DNA of 64,000 nucleotides from Chalciporus piperatus (lineage: Eukaryota > Basidiomycota > Agaricomycetes > Boletales > Boletaceae), in the NCBI GenBank assembly GCA_038093975.1, contig JBBPTG010000003.1:1-64000 (forward strand), given 5' to 3'. The notes under the pieces are model-generated. The model was not told the origin of the DNA and searched no databases. It worked only from the letters and a program-made list of their open reading frames with translations. Shown here piece after piece: positions 60,949 through 64,000 of the stretch (position 1 is the first letter of the stretch; each line of letters begins with the position of its first letter). Position numbers and translations under genes: made by a program.

Positions 60949-63900
60949 ATATGCGAGTTGAGAACGTGGCGACTGCCCCAGGGTATATTCCTGTTGGCTT
61001 TAACGTTCTTGTGCGCGTTGACGGCATAGAACAGCGAACCAAAAACAAGTCGATACTACTCCAAGAAAATGTTATCGAATGGGACGACGAGTTTTTTATG
61101 TCAGTCATATCTTCTTTTTACCGACTGGTTGATGCTCACTTTTGCAGACCCTCGAATTCAACAGTCAGGGTTCAATTCTCAGTGTGTGCATGCTTCGAAT
61201 TTGATCCGATGTTGGGACACGGTGAGGTTCTCTACATGTGTGAACTCAGTCCAGAGCAGTTGGTTGGGAACACATACCGTGAGTATCATCATTTCTGCTA
61301 TCTACTAGTTGGTATTCAAATCCGACAGTGATCACATTCCCTCCAAGGGAACCTGGATTTTCCCCATCGCTCCTTCTTACACTTCAACGGCGGCGCTTAG
61401 AGGATGAAACTCGCTCTGGTACCAAAGTAAGAGGAGATTGTCATTTGAGCTGCGTGCCTGTTGTTGACCATGAATGGTCAGCCACAATTGGACAGCTTGT
61501 CGAGTCTAGTGGAAGCAACAGATAACGGTCACGGGGCTCTTCTCCGCTACTATAAGGCCCGCGGGAAAGAAGATTTGGAGAGATCCATCGAGCAATTTGA
61601 ACGTGCAATAGGCCTTTGTCCTCCGGTCCATGACTGTCACACGCCTGCCCTATACAACCTTGCTACCGCAAAGTTCATCCATTCCCGCGTCTATGGTTCA
61701 TCCTCAGACCTCAATACAGCCATTTCGTTGTATTGGGAAGCCCTCGAGTCTCGTTCTCTACATCACCCTGATCGCCCTGCGACACTGCTACGGCTAGCTC
61801 AGGCTCTCTTGCATCGTTGCAGGGTGCAAGGGTACGAGGAGTCCGTTGCGGGCGAAATTGAAAAGCTCGTCACCGAACTCCGGATACTCTGTCCTGATGC
61901 TAGTCACGAACGACGAGCCGCAGACCTCGTACTTCAAACATCGAAACTGCTCAGAGCCGTGGATTCCTACTCCCCAGCTGATCTCGGCAACTTGATCTTA
62001 GAGCTGGATCAGGCTACTCGCGCACCTCCAGATAACTACTTCGATCGGCCTGACAGGCTGGAAAACCTTCGTGTCGCGCTGTTGGCACGCTGCAAGCTAC
62101 GCCATGATGTTACTGACGCAAACCGAGCGATTTCGATGCTCGAAGAGGTTGTAAGGCTCATTCCCGACGACCATCCCGATAAACACACCTACCTGATCAA
62201 CCTCGGTAACTCCCTGTTGGCTCGTTTCGACATCTTCGGGAATGTTGACGACCTGGAGCAAGCTGTCTCGAGACATGAAGAGGGTCTAGGTCTCACCCTG
62301 GAATATCTCCCTGACTTGGCTGGTCACCTCTGTGACCTTGGCATCTCTCTTAGAGCTCGTTTCGAACAGCTCGGTGATCTTCATGACATTAACTCTGCGA
62401 TCGAGAAGCAGGAGTACGCGACGACCCTCACTCCCAACGGCCATTTCGACTACCCTTATCGTTTATATAACCTCGGACTCTCTTTGAGAGCCCGTTTCGA
62501 ACGACTCGTGGACCTTGCCGACATTGACAGCGCAATCAAGAAGCAGGAAGATGCCGTACGCCTCACTCCTGAACACCATCCTCAGTTTACGACTCGCTTG
62601 AGCAGTCTTGGTGTTCTGTTTAGGATCCGTTTTGAACACCTCGGACGCCTTCACGACATTGATAGTGCAATCTCGAGGCAAGCCAATGCAGTCCAACTCA
62701 CTCCCGAAGGCCATCCCGAGCGTGTGCGTTTCCTTGACGATCTCGCTCGATGTTTGACGGCCCGCTTCGACTTGCTTGGGGAACCTCGTGACATCGAACA
62801 GGCAATTGAAAAACATGAGGAGTGTCTACAGGTTACTCCACAGGAGCATCCTTTCCGTCCTCGTCGGTTACACGATAGCGGTATCTCGCTCAAGGCCCGA
62901 TTTGACCGCTTCGGTGATCTTCATGTCCTTCAACGGGCGATTGCGAGACTGGAGGAAGCCGTACAATGTACCCCTAAAGACACTGCAGACCATGCTCTTC
63001 ATCTGAACAGTCTTGGTCTCGCTTTCTACTCACGTTTCAACCGACTTGGAGATCTTAAAGACATCGGGCAAGCGATTGCGAGGCAGGAGGAGGCTATCCA
63101 GCTTACCCTACATGACCATCCTGATTACCCTCGTCGTCTGGATTTCTTGGGTCGCTCAAAGTGGATTCGTTTCAAGCGACTCGCCGATCTTTCTGACATC
63201 GAGCAAGCCATCGAAATGCAAGAAGAAGCTGTGGAGCTCACTCCCAAACACCATCCGAACTACCCCACGCATCTAAATGACCTCGGTCTCTCATATCTGG
63301 CTCGTTTCGGTCATGCGGGAGACATCCAGGATCTCGAACTAGCGATCGAGAAGCACGAGGAGGCTGTACAACTCACCCCCGATGACCACCCCATCCGTCC
63401 TCGTCATCTCAATAGCCTGGGTCTCACCTTGTGGGCTCGTTTCTCCCGATTTGGAGATATCAACGACATCGAACAAGCAATCAAACTGCAAACAGACGCT
63501 ATTCAGCACACTTCCCCTGACCACCCTAACCATTCTGCCTATCGAAGTGACCTTGCTCTCTCACTACGGTCTCGTTTCAATCCACTTGGACACCTGTCAA
63601 ACCTTGAACAAGCCATCGAGACATGGGAAGATGTTGTATCCCTTACCCCTCTCGACAACCCGCTCCGTGCTTATTATTTAAGCAATCTTGGGCCCTGTTT
63701 GCACGCTCTTTTCACCCAGACTGACAACCCTCGAGACCTTGATCGAGCGATTGACATGGAGAGAGAAGCGATAGAACTCACGCCGGATGACCATCCTGAC
63801 CATCCCCGTCTCCTAAATAACCTCGCGCATGCTTTGATGACCCGTTTCAACCTGCAGGGTGGTCTTGAAGACCTCGAACAAGCGATCTCAATGGAGCAAA

Positions 63901-64000
63901 AAGTCGTGGAGCTCACTCCTGAGCGAAATCCGTACCGCGCCCTCTTTCTCAGCAACCTTGGACACTTGTTCAAGGCTCGTTTTGAACGGTCGGGACGCCT
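60803..64000 (+). CDS. C2 domain - TPR repeat protein, 3' end beyond window
   Basis: Exons 60803-61099, 61148-61278, 61329-61426 and 61482 to the window end, all in phase; an internal start is possible at 60837 (MQGFQGFSLHTNG). The N-terminal C2-like domain has MRVENVATAPGYIPVGFNV, VDGIEQRTKNKSILL and VIEWDDEFF. After a linker (ALLRYYKARGKEDLERSIEQ) come about twelve tetratricopeptide-like repeats of 45-48 residues of the type LGLSLRARFERLVDLADIDS then AIKKQEDAVRLTP. Known agaricomycete relatives end in a CHAT (caspase-like) protease domain; if present it lies outside the window. A role in signalling or non-self recognition is inference. Codon use is even along the repeats. Confidence 0.88.

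Overview
This window looks like nuclear DNA of an agaricomycete (mushroom-forming basidiomycete). The genes carry many short GT-AG introns (mostly 45-80 nt). The families are typical of that group: expanded F-box proteins, an SRPK-like kinase, C2-TPR proteins, small Cys-rich secreted proteins and very long GTPase/zinc-finger proteins. No bacterial operon signals, CRISPR arrays or rRNA genes were seen.

Layout. 1-6.4 kb is gene-poor and repeat-rich: two minisatellites, a short Ty3/gypsy reverse-transcriptase remnant, a ~2.4 kb near-palindromic element and a decayed piece of the large GTPase/zinc-finger family. 6.4-10.8 kb holds two F-box paralogues (A has a late frameshift, B is intact). 10.8-31.8 kb is a tandem segmental duplication: a small unidentified gene X (+), a dispersed repeat (R1), a ~7 kb minus-strand gene Z and a spacer, then R1-Z-spacer-X again. 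Z encodes a propeller-like N-terminal part, a GBP/VLIG-like GTPase core and a long Cys/His-rich region. Both Z copies stop inside R1, before the C-terminal part I would expect. A poly(A) retroposon has landed exactly on the start codon of Z2.

32-54.6 kb is mostly ordinary genes: a nine-exon Zn2Cys6 transcription factor, three more F-box proteins (C, D, E), a serine/proline-rich hypothetical protein, an SRPK-like kinase, a small N-glycosylated tail-anchored protein, PEX3 and a two-module secreted Cys-rich protein. 56.3-64 kb holds two small hypotheticals, an HSL-type alpha/beta hydrolase, and a protein of unknown family whose last intron splices it in frame onto a C2-TPR protein that runs off the window.

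How the genes relate. PEX3, the kinase, the transcription factor and the hydrolase look like single-copy cellular genes. The F-box set, the Z GTPases and the C2-TPR protein belong to fast-evolving families. The Z duplication, its truncations, its altered GTPase motif and the transposon hits suggest a birth-and-death locus. A role in self/non-self recognition or defence is only an inference, by analogy with animal GBP/VLIG GTPases and TPR-containing receptors.
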